The notes beneath the pieces are model-generated. The model saw nothing but the letters and a program-made list of their open reading frames with translations, was not told the origin of the DNA and ran no database searches. From Pontederia crassipes (taxonomy: Eukaryota > Streptophyta > Magnoliopsida > Commelinales > Pontederiaceae), in NCBI GenBank assembly GCA_030549335.1, contig CM060188.1:65726696-65790695 (forward strand): a stretch of DNA of 64,000 bases, read 5' to 3'. This document shows, one piece after another, positions 35,721-47,822 of the stretch. The position numbers and the translations under genes were made by a program. Within the stretch, counting starts at the first letter, position 1. Each line of letters opens with the position of its first letter.

Positions 35721-38700
35721 ATGGCGGCAGTGATCACGAAGATGAGGACGACGCCATGGGCGCGCTTGATCTCCCTCCGCCCGTTTCCTCAAAGCTCCAT
35801 CCACGGCAGACAGCTCCCGCCTCTGCTCCGCTCTTTTCCAGTTCCTCCGTCTTCCCACACGAATCCCGCCGCCTTCGCCGTTCGTTGCGTTCGGCGTTTC
35901 TCTGCCAGCACGAACATTATGGGAGATCGAGTCGTGCAGGAACTCCTTGCTGAGGTCGAGAGGGAGAAGCAGTTGGACAGAGAGGCGAAGAAGAAGGCCG
36001 GCATTGCAGTCGACGAGGAGAAGGATGAGGAGGACTACCTGGGGGTCATTCCCCTCATTGAGAAGTTGGAGAAGAAAAAGATTAAGGATTTGGATGATCA
36101 GTTTTGGGAACCCACGGATTCGGAGAGCGATGACGACGAGCGGTGGTCGCCTGATGAGATGAAGAAACGTGCCGATGAGTTCGAAAAGAAGACTAAGAGG
36201 CACGCCGAGCTGCTCAAGAACTTCGCTGAGGCCGGTATATATTTCATCCTTATTTCTTCTAATGTCAGTATGAACTGCCGATTCCAGCATATAAGGAGTC
36301 GCTAGCTGCAATACTTGGATCCTACTTAAGCTATTCAAGGGGCTACATCTTAAATTAGTTATTGCCTTTCAGTTTTCGTTTTAGATGATGAAACTATGAT
36401 CACAAGGAAAAAAAGAGACTTCCTTTTTTCTGTTTAAATTGTCACCGGATCAATTTATTTATTTCTTGCATCATTTTGCTGATTCATGTTTTTCATCAAC
36501 ATGAGCCAGAAACACTTGATGAAGCTCACAAATGGATGACCAAAATTGACAAATTTGAGGAGAGGCATTTGAAACTGCCGTTGGAGTACAGAGTAATAGG
36601 CGACATGATGAATCGTCTGAAAGAATCAACAGGGAAGGAGAGATTCATTCTCCTTCAGAAGCTAAATCGGGCCCTGAGAATGATGGAATGCAAGGAGGCC
36701 TATGATCCTAATAATCCGGCAAACTTTGGAATTATCCAGCATCAACATGTTGGTTCTCCTGAAGATATAGTTGACAATGCTGGATTTGAAAAGGAGAAGT
36801 CAGTGATTCAAGGGGCTTCATTAGAGGATGACGATGAAGATTTCAGTGAAGCAAAGGAAAAAGATGACTTACTATTAGAGAAACTCAATGCAATAGAAAA
36901 GAAAATAGAGGAAAAGCTAGCAGTGCTTGACCATACATTTGGAAAGAAGGGCAGGGCTTTGGAAGAGGAAATCAAAGATCTGGTAGAGGAAAGAAATTCA
37001 TTGACAGAGAAAAAGAGAAGGCCTCTTTACAGAAAAGTAAGTTGGTAAATTTGTTAATACATTCAGTTAGTGAGCGGTGTGAACCAAGTGGTTACTTGCA
37101 TATTAACTCTATAATTAACTTTGGGGTCTAATTTGTGCTAACCTGCTCCCACAAAATGCATGATGACTCTCATAAGAGAGTGAGATCATAAATTCCCCAC
37201 AAATACTAGATTTGCATATGGACCTGAATACCCCGATCACATGTTAACTTAATTTGCTTTACAGATATCATGCTAATGCTAATAAGGTGTTTGGCACTTT
37301 GTCTTCTATACTTGAAATTAATTACAAAAAGTAATCTTCCTCAATTTTTTATTTTTTACACTGTCTTTGATGATCATGAGGATCATCAGCAATCTAGAAA
37401 TGAAGAGTTGGGTCCACTAAATCTGAATGCTTTTGATTTAATAATCCTTTCCCAAGGACTGAACAACAACAACAACAACAAAGCCTTCCCAAGGACTGAA
37501 CCTCTCTTCATTATTTGATCGGAGATAGGTAAAACTACTTTCTGCAGTTTTTTCCCCTAAAAAAAAAGGCAACTTTTCCAGTTGAGATAAGGTAAAATGG
37601 CTGTTTGTTATTGTTGTTTTTTTTAAATGAGTTTGCTATTGTTGTTGTTGTTGTTGATAAGGAAAAGGATGACTTCTAAGCATGGGTAGTAATCCGTTTT
37701 GTATTAAAGATAAAATGATGACATTTGCAAGTGTGCATAAAAGCCAAAAGTAAATAACCAAGTGGTTGTGGATGCCTGCAAAAAAAAGTGAGTCCCAAGC
37801 CCGGATAAAGGAGGAGGGTTGTGTTAGGCCCCGACAGCCAGCGTAAAACCCTGTCGAATCGCATGAACATGGATCAACGAATGTGGAATGGCGTCGTATG
37901 ATCCATGTAGCCGACCCCACCTAGTGGGATAAGGCTTTGTTGTTGTTGTTGTTCCGTAACTAGTGTTTGGAGAAAATATGTCATGTTTACTTACCTCCAC
38001 TACAGGGCTTTGATGTGAAAGTGATTGACGTCAACCGGACATGCAAAGTCACAAAGGTAAGTATATTTTTTTATTGCATATCTGTATAGACACATCATGT
38101 TGTGTTATTTCTGCAGCATATGATTCTCAATTTTTGTTCTTCAGGGAGGGCAACTGGCTAAGTACACTGCTCTTCTAGCTACTGGTAATTACCATGGTGT
38201 CGTGGGTTTTGCCAAAGCAAAGGGTCCAACAGCTAAGATTGCTATCCAGAGGGTATGCAATTTTGAATTCTACGTCTATCAAGTCAATTAGACATAATAA
38301 CTATTAATGGGACTCCTGTTGGTCTGTTCTTCCAAATACATCAGTGAAATTTTGATTTCTAGACTATGAACAGTTATACTTCAATTACACAAAAATATCA
38401 TGTTCCTATTAAAGGCCTTGTCACTGTGAGACTAGATAAGCCGTGTGCTACACATACCCAGTGCACTTGCATAAAATAGGGAAACCTTAGGAGCCAAGAA
38501 TTTTCGAAAGTGTTTTCTGTGTGAGATAGTCCATCTTTGTTGATCTTAAATGGTAATTAACAAATGGTTTTTATTCATCCTTCAATGGGCAGGCATATGA
38601 AAAATGTTTTCAGAATCTTCATTATGTGGAGCGCTATGAAGAGCATACGATTGCTCATGCAATCCAAGCGAAATATGAAAAGACCAAGGTAAATATGTCT

Positions 38701-39226
38701 GTTGTCCAAGTTGGGAGTCATCCCCACTTTTTGGATTTTTTTCATGAAAAATTCTGATCCATATTAAGTTTTCTAAATTTCATCATGTTTGCTTAAAATA
38801 TGTTAGGTGTACCTATGGCCTGGTCCCACAAGAAGTGGGATGTCAGCTGCGAGTAAAACTGTAGAAACAGTTCTGTATTTGGCCGGCTTCAGCAACGTGA
38901 AGACAAAGGTGTCAAAAGAATACGACTTACATTTGTGCATGTTATGTGACCAGGATGTGCCTAATGTTGGCTATTGCTGCAGGTTATTGGCTCAAGGAAC
39001 CCACTTAATATTATCAAAGCTCTTTTCATAGCATTAAATGCTGTAAGTTGGATGCTGTCCCTGGTTTCTTTACTTTCATCATTTTGGCCTGTTGAACGTT
39101 TGCTTTGTGATTAGTTTGAAGGTTTCATGTTTTGCTGATCTCTATTCTGCTCTGCAGATTGAAACTCCCAAGGATGTCCAGGAGAAGTTTGGAAGGACTG
39201 TCGTGGAGAAATACTTATTGGAGTAA
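35721..39226 (+). CDS. Mitochondrial ribosomal protein uS5m (S5 family), 8 exons, 508 aa
   Basis: This nuclear gene encodes a small-subunit mitoribosome protein, similar to Arabidopsis At1g64880. Exons, all with GT-AG introns in consistent phase: 35721-36234, 36510-37036, 38006-38056, 38145-38252, 38593-38688, 38807-38908, 38983-39042, 39158-39226 (stop TAA). The start at 35721 is the first ATG in frame and has a good context (cctcATGgcg). Residues 1-65 are rich in Arg and Ser with a likely cleavage site RRFSAS (58-63), as in a mitochondrial presequence. Residues 68-345 form a charged, partly coiled extension found in the plant proteins. The S5 N-terminal domain starts at 348 (GFDVKVIDVNRTCKVTKGGQ, then TGNYHGVVGFAKAKGP). 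The C-terminal domain ends IETPKDVQEKFGRTVVEKYL. S5 lies near the decoding site and stabilises the 30S-type subunit. The first exon is GC-rich and later ones AT-richer. It looks intact. Confidence 0.96.
37449..37464. repeat. TSD of a minimal RTE insertion, left copy (uS5m intron 2)
   Basis: The 16 bases ttcccaaggactgaac are found here and at 37486-37501. The exact border is ambiguous by one or two bases. Confidence 0.8.
37465..37485 (-). mobile_element. Minimal RTE 3'-tail insertion, about 21 bp
   Basis: Between the two direct repeats lies only (AAC)n followed by aaagcc. Read on the minus strand it is the end of the plant RTE 3' sequence (aaggctttgttgttg...), as at 15540-15562 and 37931-37953. 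So reverse transcription copied little more than the tail. Confidence 0.75.
37486..37501. repeat. TSD of a minimal RTE insertion, right copy
   Basis: Direct repeat partner of 37449-37464. Confidence 0.8.
37789..37953 (+). mobile_element. Short RTE-derived element in uS5m intron 2
   Basis: The right half (gaatggcgtcgtatgatcc, then cacctagtgggataaggc and (TTG)n) is the RTE 3' end also seen at 15495-15562. The left half (gtgagtcccaagcccgg, then aggaggagggttgtgttagg) resembles a sequence I associate with the 5' part of plant RTE elements. The two halves meet near 37880, so the element looks internally deleted or SINE-like. I could not find TSDs. Confidence 0.65.
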
Positions 39227-40199
39227 CTGTAAGTGTCCTTCCTGCAGTGATGGCAACATGGCCCATTTAGCTAATGGTCTTATAAGATTCAGCTTCCATT
39301 CATTTGTAACCCATCCAAAAGAATCATGTCCGATCACAAAATAGAAAAATTGCAACGATCAGGGATAATACAATTGTACTAATTTCGTCTGAGTTTTTCT
39401 TGGCAAAAAGGGAAGTCTTTATTTCCAGAAAACTTTCACATTAGATGGTTCACATTTCTCTCTTCCATTTTTTGATGCAAATAATGTCACACCATCTTAA
39501 TGGTAGTAAGCATGTCCTGAAAGGCCACTTCGTTACCTCTGATACAAAGGAGTAGATGCATACAATTGCTTGCAAGTTCATTACTTGCCATGATACAGAG
39601 CGGTGAAGCCAACAAGTTAATCAACAAGTGTCCACTTATAGAAAACAAACAACCTTCCAATGGCACAGTCAATATTACACTTTGAGTATGGGTGAACTTT
39701 GGTGTTGAAATTCTATTTAGATAACAGTTTTAGATTAGTTATCATGAATATGCAGAAATGATTTAAACTTTTCAAATATTAAATTTTTTATTTCACCAAA
39801 TTAGTGGAAGGGGAAGGAAGGAGAAGTTTATGACTAAATCGATTCTCAATCTATTTTTGTTTCTCGTGCCAATGTGAAATTATATAGTAGCTTATATTTA
39901 TATATGTCTTTAATTTAATTTTTTAAGTAGATTAATAAAATAGTCATGAGAGAAAAAAATAAAGAATACAATAAAAAAAATAGAGAAGTAGGTGGAGGAA
40001 AATATGGAAAAGAAAATACAACTAAGTGATAAATAAATATATTGTCATAATTATATTACCAATTTGGTGTTATAACAAATTTATATATGACTAAAGAGTA
40101 AACATATATTTTTTGAATAACTAAATCTTTATACTCTCGCTCATCATCTTTTATCCAAACATCAATTTATTATATCACAATCCTTCGTATTTTTTAAAG
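39227..40199 (+). other. 3' flank of uS5m, then AT-rich intergenic DNA
   Basis: The first 150-350 bp after the stop are of mixed composition and probably hold the 3' untranslated region. I could not identify a certain poly(A) signal. From about 39680 the sequence is AT-rich with no gene. Confidence 0.45.
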
Positions 40200-40665
40200 T
40201 AAAATTTAAGGATGGTCACCCAATTTATAGGGTGTTTTCAGTCATCAAACTTTGATTTGTAACATGAATATCATCCAACTTTAAAAACCTTTTGGTATTG
40301 CTTATAGACAGTTTACTGGTCGATTGCATACATGGACGTCAGGCTATCTGACTCGTCACGGAACCTACTGCAATTAAATAACTTTTCTCCTGCCTACGTA
40401 TTTTTTTAAAACTTTTAAACATCTAGGGTTCCCATTTCGTCGAACTTACGCTTGTCCCTATTTCCCCGTCGAAACCCTAGAATCATTCGGAGCATTCATC
40501 ACTGATCGTTTGCTCCTACATGTAGATGCTGAATGTTCGTGGGTGAGTTGTTAATCGCTCCTGCTCGTGGGTGACCTCCACTCGCTCTTGTGGTTGGCGT
40601 TTAGCTCGCTCCTGCTGCGGTCGTTGCGCCCCTCGCTCCTGCGCTCGCTTTAGTCGTTTGCTCAC
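40200..40665. other. Possible MULE end and GC-rich low-complexity patch
   Basis: 40205-40290 (ggtcacccaatttatagggtg, then catcaaactttg) has the style of a Mutator-like terminal repeat, but no partner was found. At 40535-40665 there are repeated gctcgctcctg and cgtgggtgac blocks, low complexity and non-coding as far as I can tell. Confidence 0.3.
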
Positions 40666-40870
40666 AATCTAATCCATATTGGATTATACATTGTATGACT
40701 ATAATCAATTGAATATATGTGTTTTAGTATAGCTTGTAATGCCGTATATTGATATGATAAGAATTTATTAAATTTAATTAAGGTACTAAAATATGATTAG
40801 TAATCATATTATTCTAAACTATATACTCATATGGTTAACTATGCATGTGATTTGTTAACATTTGGATTAA
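40666..40870 (+). repeat. LTR fragment of the TGTAATATTC family
   Basis: About 200 bp here closely match 62685-62895, sharing ttatacattgtatgactata-like and aatcaattgaatatatgtg blocks and ending at aacatttggattaa. It is a fragment of the LTR that is longer at 62676. Confidence 0.8.
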
Positions 40871-43859
40871 TGACTCGACCCTTGAGCCAACGGAAGCAAT
40901 TTTTTTTTGCTCGAGCGTCCGATCTCTACTTCTATCATCTTATCATAATTGAAATTCATATAAAATAAATCTTTACTTTGTATTCTTCATATATATAAAC
41001 ACTAATATTCATATATTAAATATTGACGCATTTAAATATTATTACAAGGTAATGTACTCAAAGAAAAACTCTCCAGTTCCGTGTGCCATCACTTGTCATG
41101 AGCATTGACCACTCGTGCTTTTGGCATGCAGGATCCAAGCACAGAGAAATATATATATATATATATATATATAGTACATATATATATGCATAATCTCCAT
41201 GTGAAAAAGCTCGTATGTAGGGCCAAAATAATATTTCTTAAAATGCACTAACATATAACTTCTTCAAAACATAAAGCATTCATTTGATCAAGAATGACAA
41301 TATCATGTGAAAAATTCTAAGGTTCAAAACATATTTATCATTGTTCAAAAAACATAAACATATGTTTCATGCACTTAAGTATTTTTATATAGGCATGAGC
41401 TACCATTACATGTCATAATAAAATTATATCATACCATGTCAAAATCTTTGTGCATTTAATCATTACAATATAAACCTTATTACCACATCATTCATATCAA
41501 AGAATTTCATATAATTACAAAATATCACAATCAATAATGCAACATGCCATGCTTTTTAAAGTGGATGTATGCAAGAAGAATGATGCATGTATCACCAACT
41601 GGGCAGAGACATTTCTTTTCGAATATATGTTAATCTTGTTGGAAAGCTGTTGGATTCTAGAGGTGGCCTCTATGAATTCAAAAGTGACTCACTGATTTCA
41701 CAATTTGATTCATATGGCATTTAGCTCCAAATAACCTAAAATTTCTTTTCAGATACTTGTTGACCTTATAAGGTCTTTCAACCATATAGGGTAAGCTATC
41801 GGTCTTACAAGGTTTTTCAATCAAGTAAGGATATACTATCGACTTTGCAAGTTTTTCAACTATACAAGGGTAATTGTTGCCTGGCTGGGATAATGCAAAT
41901 AATGAGATGTAACGCATATGCATGTCATATCATGTCGTATCATATCATATTATGCCATCTTATAACATGTCTTGTCATCATATCCTTTTATGTCATATCT
42001 TGTCATGCCGTGTCATGTCATTTCATAACATAGTATCATGCTATATCGTGTCATATATCATTGTCTCAATAGCAATAATCATATAATGATGCAATATAAT
42101 CCAAAATGCAGTTTATGCTTCATTTCAACATGGAAAAAGAAGATTATAGGCTCATCCCCCTCCCCCCCCCCCACCTCAGACATAAAGGTAGTAGTTCCCC
42201 ACAGCTGACAAATAGAGGCCCTAAAATGGCACCAGCTCTCACTAGGATTTCACATTCCTTATCTACACATGCACTGCGTTAGCAATGACAAAAAGGGGTA
42301 GGCTTTACAGAAAAAAGGGGCAGGATTTACATACATCAAGTGCTTGTTGGACCCCCACCCCCTTTTCTCTAAAGGGGGCCGGGTTTTGTTTCCCTAGCGG
42401 CCACCCAGTGGCGGTAGAAAACAAACTCGGGTGGAGATCTCCTTTCATATAAAAAAATTTCATTGAATTGAGTATGACTGTATGTGTGATATCATCTACT
42501 ATACGAGGAATATCAATGAACCAAATTATTGCAATTGCTCAAGATACCCTCTTTTAGCTTCGAGATCTATTTCTTAGTTTACTAACTAGAATAAAAGAAT
42601 TAATAGATTTGTTCCTCCCAAAACGGGAAAGCTAGAGTTATGAACTTATAATTTGAATAATATCGATATTTCAAGAACGAATTTAAGAACCTATTCATGT
42701 CTATATCATATCAATTCATTTTTCATACATTCTTTTACACTCATATAACAATATCTTAATTATCATATGAAACAAAATATAGCATAACCTCACAAGTATT
42801 CACTTTTAAAATTTCTTATGAATTCACGATGATGCATAAAATTTCATGTTGCATGTATCATGACTAAAAACTTATAAACAAGGAATACAATAAAAGCACA
42901 TGGATCCACCCTACATACATCTTCTTTAGCTTGGTCCCTTTAAATTCTTACACCTTAGGCCAATGGATCATCCTCCCTTTTTACTTATCTTAGTATTGCT
43001 TCCTATAATCATAATATATGTTCATAATATTATTAAGACATGGAATCAACATAACACCTATCACATGGTACTAAGAATCATATATTCTCCTTAAGTTGAA
43101 TGGTATTAGTACTTTAACACATGCACTTTCTATAACATAATCCTATCGAGTACATCTTTTCTTTTTGGAAGATTATATGCTTTGTGGAACAAAATTCATT
43201 TATTATATTATACATGATTAATCTATAAATCAAATCTTATATGAACATAGGCTTCTACAAAACTAATTAATAAAAGTTTGAGATATTAGTTCCTTATGAT
43301 TTCTTCTCAAGAACATCAATACTCAACCTATATTTTGTGTTCCAGCAGACCGAGTGATATAGCTTCTAGAATTTTAATCAATTAGTAAATGATTCTTATT
43401 ATAGTACTTTAAATTTTCTCTAAAAGTAGACATTCTAAAATCTAGTTATCCAAATTCTTAAGTTTTATCTTAACAAATAGTGATCATAATAATTTTGACA
43501 AATAAGATCATGTTCTCTTGTAAGTTTTATAACTGCAGACATGGTAATGTTCAGTTTAACATTTTACAATTTTCCATAAAGCTAGATATCATGAGGTATA
43601 AACCATAAAAATTGTATGATTCATACGTTCTAGAATGATCACAATAAACTGGACTCATGTTCTCATACATTCTTCATCCTCACAGAAAGGGTGATAAATC
43701 AATAACTTTTGGTAGACATAATATTTTCAAATGATTTCAATTGGAAGCACATGCTAAGTTAATTCGGACTAACAACTTTATTTGACAGTACGATAGATCT
43801 TAAACATGATGATATAACTTTCATTTCACAACTACAATTAACATGATTCCAAAATTCAT
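40871..43859. other. Non-coding sequence, no gene seen
   Basis: Three kilobases without coding potential. It contains a (TA)n run (about 41148-41173), a degenerate TGTCATATC-type repeat (41921-42064), a C-run (42159-42174) and an imperfect hairpin near 42390-42425 (tttgtttccctagcggcca against tggcggtagaaaacaaa). Part of it may be the long LTR body of the minus-strand fragment to its right. Confidence 0.4.
41921..42064. repeat. Degenerate TGTCATATC-type tandem array
   Basis: About 14 imperfect units of eight to twelve bases (catgtcatat, catgtcgtat, catatcatat, tatgccatct and so on) follow each other. This is a variable minisatellite-like array. Confidence 0.75.
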
Positions 43860-44420
43860 GTTAACTAGGCTTCGAAAGAATTGTACATGTAAAATTTTAT
43901 AATTTTTAAGGAAGAATGGATACAAAAGAACACCTTAGGAAGAAACCATAAGCCTAGGGTTATAATCTTCACCTTCAATGATCTTCCTTATCAAATTTCC
44001 TTCGAAGTGGTCTAAAATTTTTTGTGAGTTTTCTCGAGAGAAAGATAAGACCCTACAAATTTTTCTAGATTTTTATCACCTGAGTAGGTTGGTTGGAAAA
44101 AATAGACTAAGAATGAGGTCGCAAGCTGCTGACTTGCTGACAGCTTACATGTCATGAGTTAGAATTCTTGTCAAATCAAAATTTGAAATTCAAAATAATT
44201 AACTTTATTCCTAATTAATATGAATAATAATAATAATAATTATTATTATTAAATAATTATAGTATAATATACTCCATGTAATTTATTCACATTTTTATAT
44301 CTTAATTATTATTACACATATATTTTCCATATGCCACTTGGCGATATTTGATTGATCCACTAGACTTAATCCCAATGTTAACAAATCACATTCATAGTTA
44401 AGCATAAAAGGATATGTTTG
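43860..44420 (-). repeat. LTR fragment of the TGTAATATTC family, minus strand
   Basis: The reverse complement matches 62830-63330. Shared blocks include gatttgttaacatt and gattaagtct near the right edge, cgccaagtggca, tcatgacatg and, further left, accctaggc. It is the same LTR family in the opposite orientation. Confidence 0.75.
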
Positions 44421-44999
44421 GTGTGGAGAAATTATGTATACTTTTCATATATGTTCAACATGCATCTATTCCATGTTTTACTATATTCTCATACTTGAAC
44501 ATATGCTTTATTATTATTGAAGTGCAACTTTTATTATTTCTCCACATCCATCTTCTAAATACGGTATTTCTGGGATATTATTACTTGTGTTGATTGCTTT
44601 CCATGCAGAAATCCTAATCGATGATTCATAGGGGTATTCAGGTCTATGCCCCCCCCACATGCATATGAACATGGGTGTATTCCCCTAACATAGACACAGA
44701 CAAATTTGAGGACAGACGATGCAGATTCACTAACCCAACTGTCCAAAGCAGCAAATAGCAAAGAAAACGTGCCTTTCCACGTCAGCATGTTAGATCTCAT
44801 TGCACAAAAAAGAGGAAGCTTCCTCCACACCTTCATGGACAGATGCGGACAAAAAGGGCTGTTAGGACAGTGGGCAGGTGGCAAGCTAAGGAAAATGCAA
44901 CAAAGAAGGACTACCAGGAGATTCTTTTTGCTGGGACAAATAGATAGGTGGCGAGCTGGAGGCAGCCATGCAAGACCACAAGAGCATGAAGGACCACTG
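44421..44999. other. Unassigned sequence
   Basis: The GC-richer part 44640-44999 gives open frames of 99 and 179 codons on opposite strands, but neither resembles a known protein and codon use is not gene-like. Likely non-coding retroelement sequence. Confidence 0.35.
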
Positions 45000-46480
45000 T
45001 TGTGAGAAATTTGTGCAAGTATGGGAAGCGGTATTCGCACTCTAGATTCAGGTATGTAAAGAGCGAATTCCTTTTCACAAAAAGATGTAAACAAGTTTTA
45101 AATTTAAAATCCCAACTACACTTCTCAGGTTGCAAGTATACAACAATCGTCGATGCATATATCGGGGTCGAACCACAGAGAGAGAAGTTGTATTTATTTT
45201 TAGATTTATGTAACAATGAAAGAAAAGAATATGATTTTGATAGTAAGAGAAGTAAAGGCGTGTTTTGTATTTTAGATTTTGTAATTTGTTTATTATTTTC
45301 GTGTTTAACTAGAAAACTCGAGTAAAGTAAAATATAGAATAAGTATCGTTGTTTCAACAGTATATAAAACAGAGGCACGAGGGATCATCTTATGGGGCAA
45401 CTTAGTTAACAATGTCGCTTCTTCTAAATCTGCATTCGGATTGTAGTACTAATGGCGGATGCTTCTCATTCTCATTAAAAGCACCCTTCGGTTCTCCCAC
45501 TCTCGTGTTCGAATCGAGTCAATTCACCTAGAAATCCATAGAAATCCTCTCTCGATTCATTCTACTTAGGAAAATAAGAATTAATATTGAGAGTACTTCC
45601 TTCTCGCAACCTGCTAACCTTTCGGCTCATAGCATGTTGTTAATGACATATGCCCCCTTCTCAGGGGAACCATCGCATGAAGAGGAAGCACTTGCAAATA
45701 GGACATTCATGAGATAAACAATAAGATCAAATGCCATGAAAGCAAACATCCGAAATCGAATAAGAACATCAAACTAAGTCCAGACCCATCAAATGACCCC
45801 TCAGCCTCATGGGCTGATTAGCTAGACATAACTATGGAGATCACAACACAAAACACCATTATCCTAACATTAAACATTTTACAATAGAGAAAACTAAAGA
45901 AATAGCAATCGAAAAGAAGTAAGAAAAATAGGAAATGTAGCAGACAACACTAGGATTAGAGCTCCAGCTTCCCCTCTCGGCTCAGCTGGTGTTCTTCCTC
46001 TCCCAAGTGGCTTCTCCTCTTCCTATAGGTTAGCCTCCTCCATGCCCTTAGGCTGGTTCTCACATTGCCTCTCTAATGTTGCCTCTCATTCATTGCTGGC
46101 CAACCTCCTCCCCTTGAGACATTATCCTGGCATCACTTCTGTCCACCATTGGATCTTTGACACTTGTCCCTTGTTCAACATCTTTTTGCTCAGCCATCTG
46201 ATGTGTGACACTTCTATAGCCTGATATATCTCATTCTCCTTGATTCCTTTTATTCCTCTCTCTTTCCTTCATGAAGCAGGTGGATGTGTGACACCTGTCC
46301 TAGTGCTTTTATCCTTTTCTGCACCTCTGTTCTATTCCCTATGTGTGTCAGGTGGCAGCTACCGTTTTGTCCTTTTATTCCTGCTCAGCTTTTGGTCTTA
46401 GCAACACTAGATACCCCCACGTAAGGACTCTTTTAACTTAGCTGCCGGATACCCCCATGCAACGTGCGGGTACTTGCTGA
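45000..46480 (-). mobile_element. LTR-like retroelement debris, minus strand
   Basis: Read on the minus strand, the segment has features I associate with the R/U5 part of plant LTRs: a pyrimidine-rich leader (near 45960-45900), a block gttatgtctagctaatcagc (about 45835-45815), then agcatgctatgagccgaaag-like text and a long non-coding tail. It also ends with a (ga)tgcatatatcggggtcg-type stretch near 45150. No coding domain and no defined ends. Confidence 0.35.
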
Positions 46481-47822
46481 AAGGCAAAAGTTTATAAATT
46501 TAGAAGATTTTATCTATGTTTTCAGTAAAAGATCTAAGATGACATGGAGATTTCATATAACAGACAAAATGTTAAAAATCCAGATTTTATGTTATTTGAT
46601 TGCAGCATAAATCAAGAAAATCATGCTTCTACCCTAACAATAATGAGTAAGAAATCCATGTCATCAACGACAACAACAACCATACATGACCACAAGATCA
46701 TAAAGGACTACAACGACAACCATGAAGGAACACATCAGAACCATAGCAAAGATTCTTTGTTGCTAGTTGATTTTGGACAGGTGACAAACTAAGAGACAAG
46801 AGGGACAACATACATTTCTTTGGCTGGAAAAGCTGAAGAAAGAGATGAGAAAGCAGCTCAATGGTCAGGTGACATAATTCCTTGGGCTATAAAAGAGCAA
46901 GAAGGCTAAAAAAGAAGGGGGTTCCAATTGGTTTCGAATTTTAGCTGAGTTTTGAATCCCTACTGAAGGAGGTTGGAGAGGAGGCTACACCAGCAGCCTC
47001 CCTTCTCCCTTCTCTTGTATTTTTCTTCTTTTCTAGTTTTCGTAATAAGCCAACTAGTGGCTGGGATGTTGATCATGACTTTTGTACTATGTTTTTATTC
47101 TTCTTTGATGCTTTGATGACTAACTCAATGTTGAGCTTGCTTATGGTTTTAATGATATCAGTTTGATCACTATTTCATTGTATAACTCTACTTGTCGGAT
47201 CTCTATTTGGATTTGAGCTCGTGAATCATTTTCATTTTGCACCCCGACCATATGGATGTTAAATTCTCTACACGACCGAATGTAGAGAAATCAAGCTTCG
47301 GCGAAGATGATTCCCTGTGTGGTTTTTCCTATTTTTCTCTCGCCTTAAGTGTATTTCTCTTGAATGCTCGATACTCAGTCGACATGAGATCATGACTCAA
47401 ATCCAGAAGAAAGAAATGTCGATTTATAAACCGGAGTATCATACCGCGAGCACGAGTTCTATAAACCCCTTAACATGTGTAAACTGGACTTACCGCGAGC
47501 ACGAGAGTGTCGCGGATGAGTCAAGTGATCCTTATTGCATTGTTATCCTAATACACGTGAATGGGGCATTCAATCATTTTTATCCTAAATGAAGTTCAGA
47601 GGATGTAAGTTCCAAGTGGAAATATTCCCCCAGCCCTAGTGTTTAGCTACACTCTCCTCCATCTACGTTGGCATTAAAAACCCATAAAAATTAGTGTAAT
47701 CTTATTTGTTGTGATTTCTAGTTTATAACATTTCACTTTCTTATTTTGAACAACACCTATAGACTTGACTTTTCTTTCAAATGGTTTTAATTAAGTGTGA
47801 ACATTTCAAATTTGTCTCTATG
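46480..47822 (+). mobile_element. LTR-like retroelement debris, plus strand
   Basis: A TATA-like box (ggctataaaagagc, about 46886-46899) is followed by a CT-rich leader (about 46990-47035), then ggctgggatgttgatcatg and a long non-coding tail with the repeated block taccgcgagcacgag (47442 and 47492). This has the layout of an LTR but no partner LTR or polypurine tract was found. The CACTA element was inserted at its right end. Confidence 0.35.

Noticed and set aside
35582..35953. A 123-codon frame overlapping the first exon of uS5m
   Set aside because: It is in a different frame from the conserved protein and has no family match. The uS5m frame explains the region with all its splice sites.
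44555..45094. Open frames of 99 and 179 codons on opposite strands
   Set aside because: No similarity that I recognise, no conserved motifs, and the location in retroelement debris.
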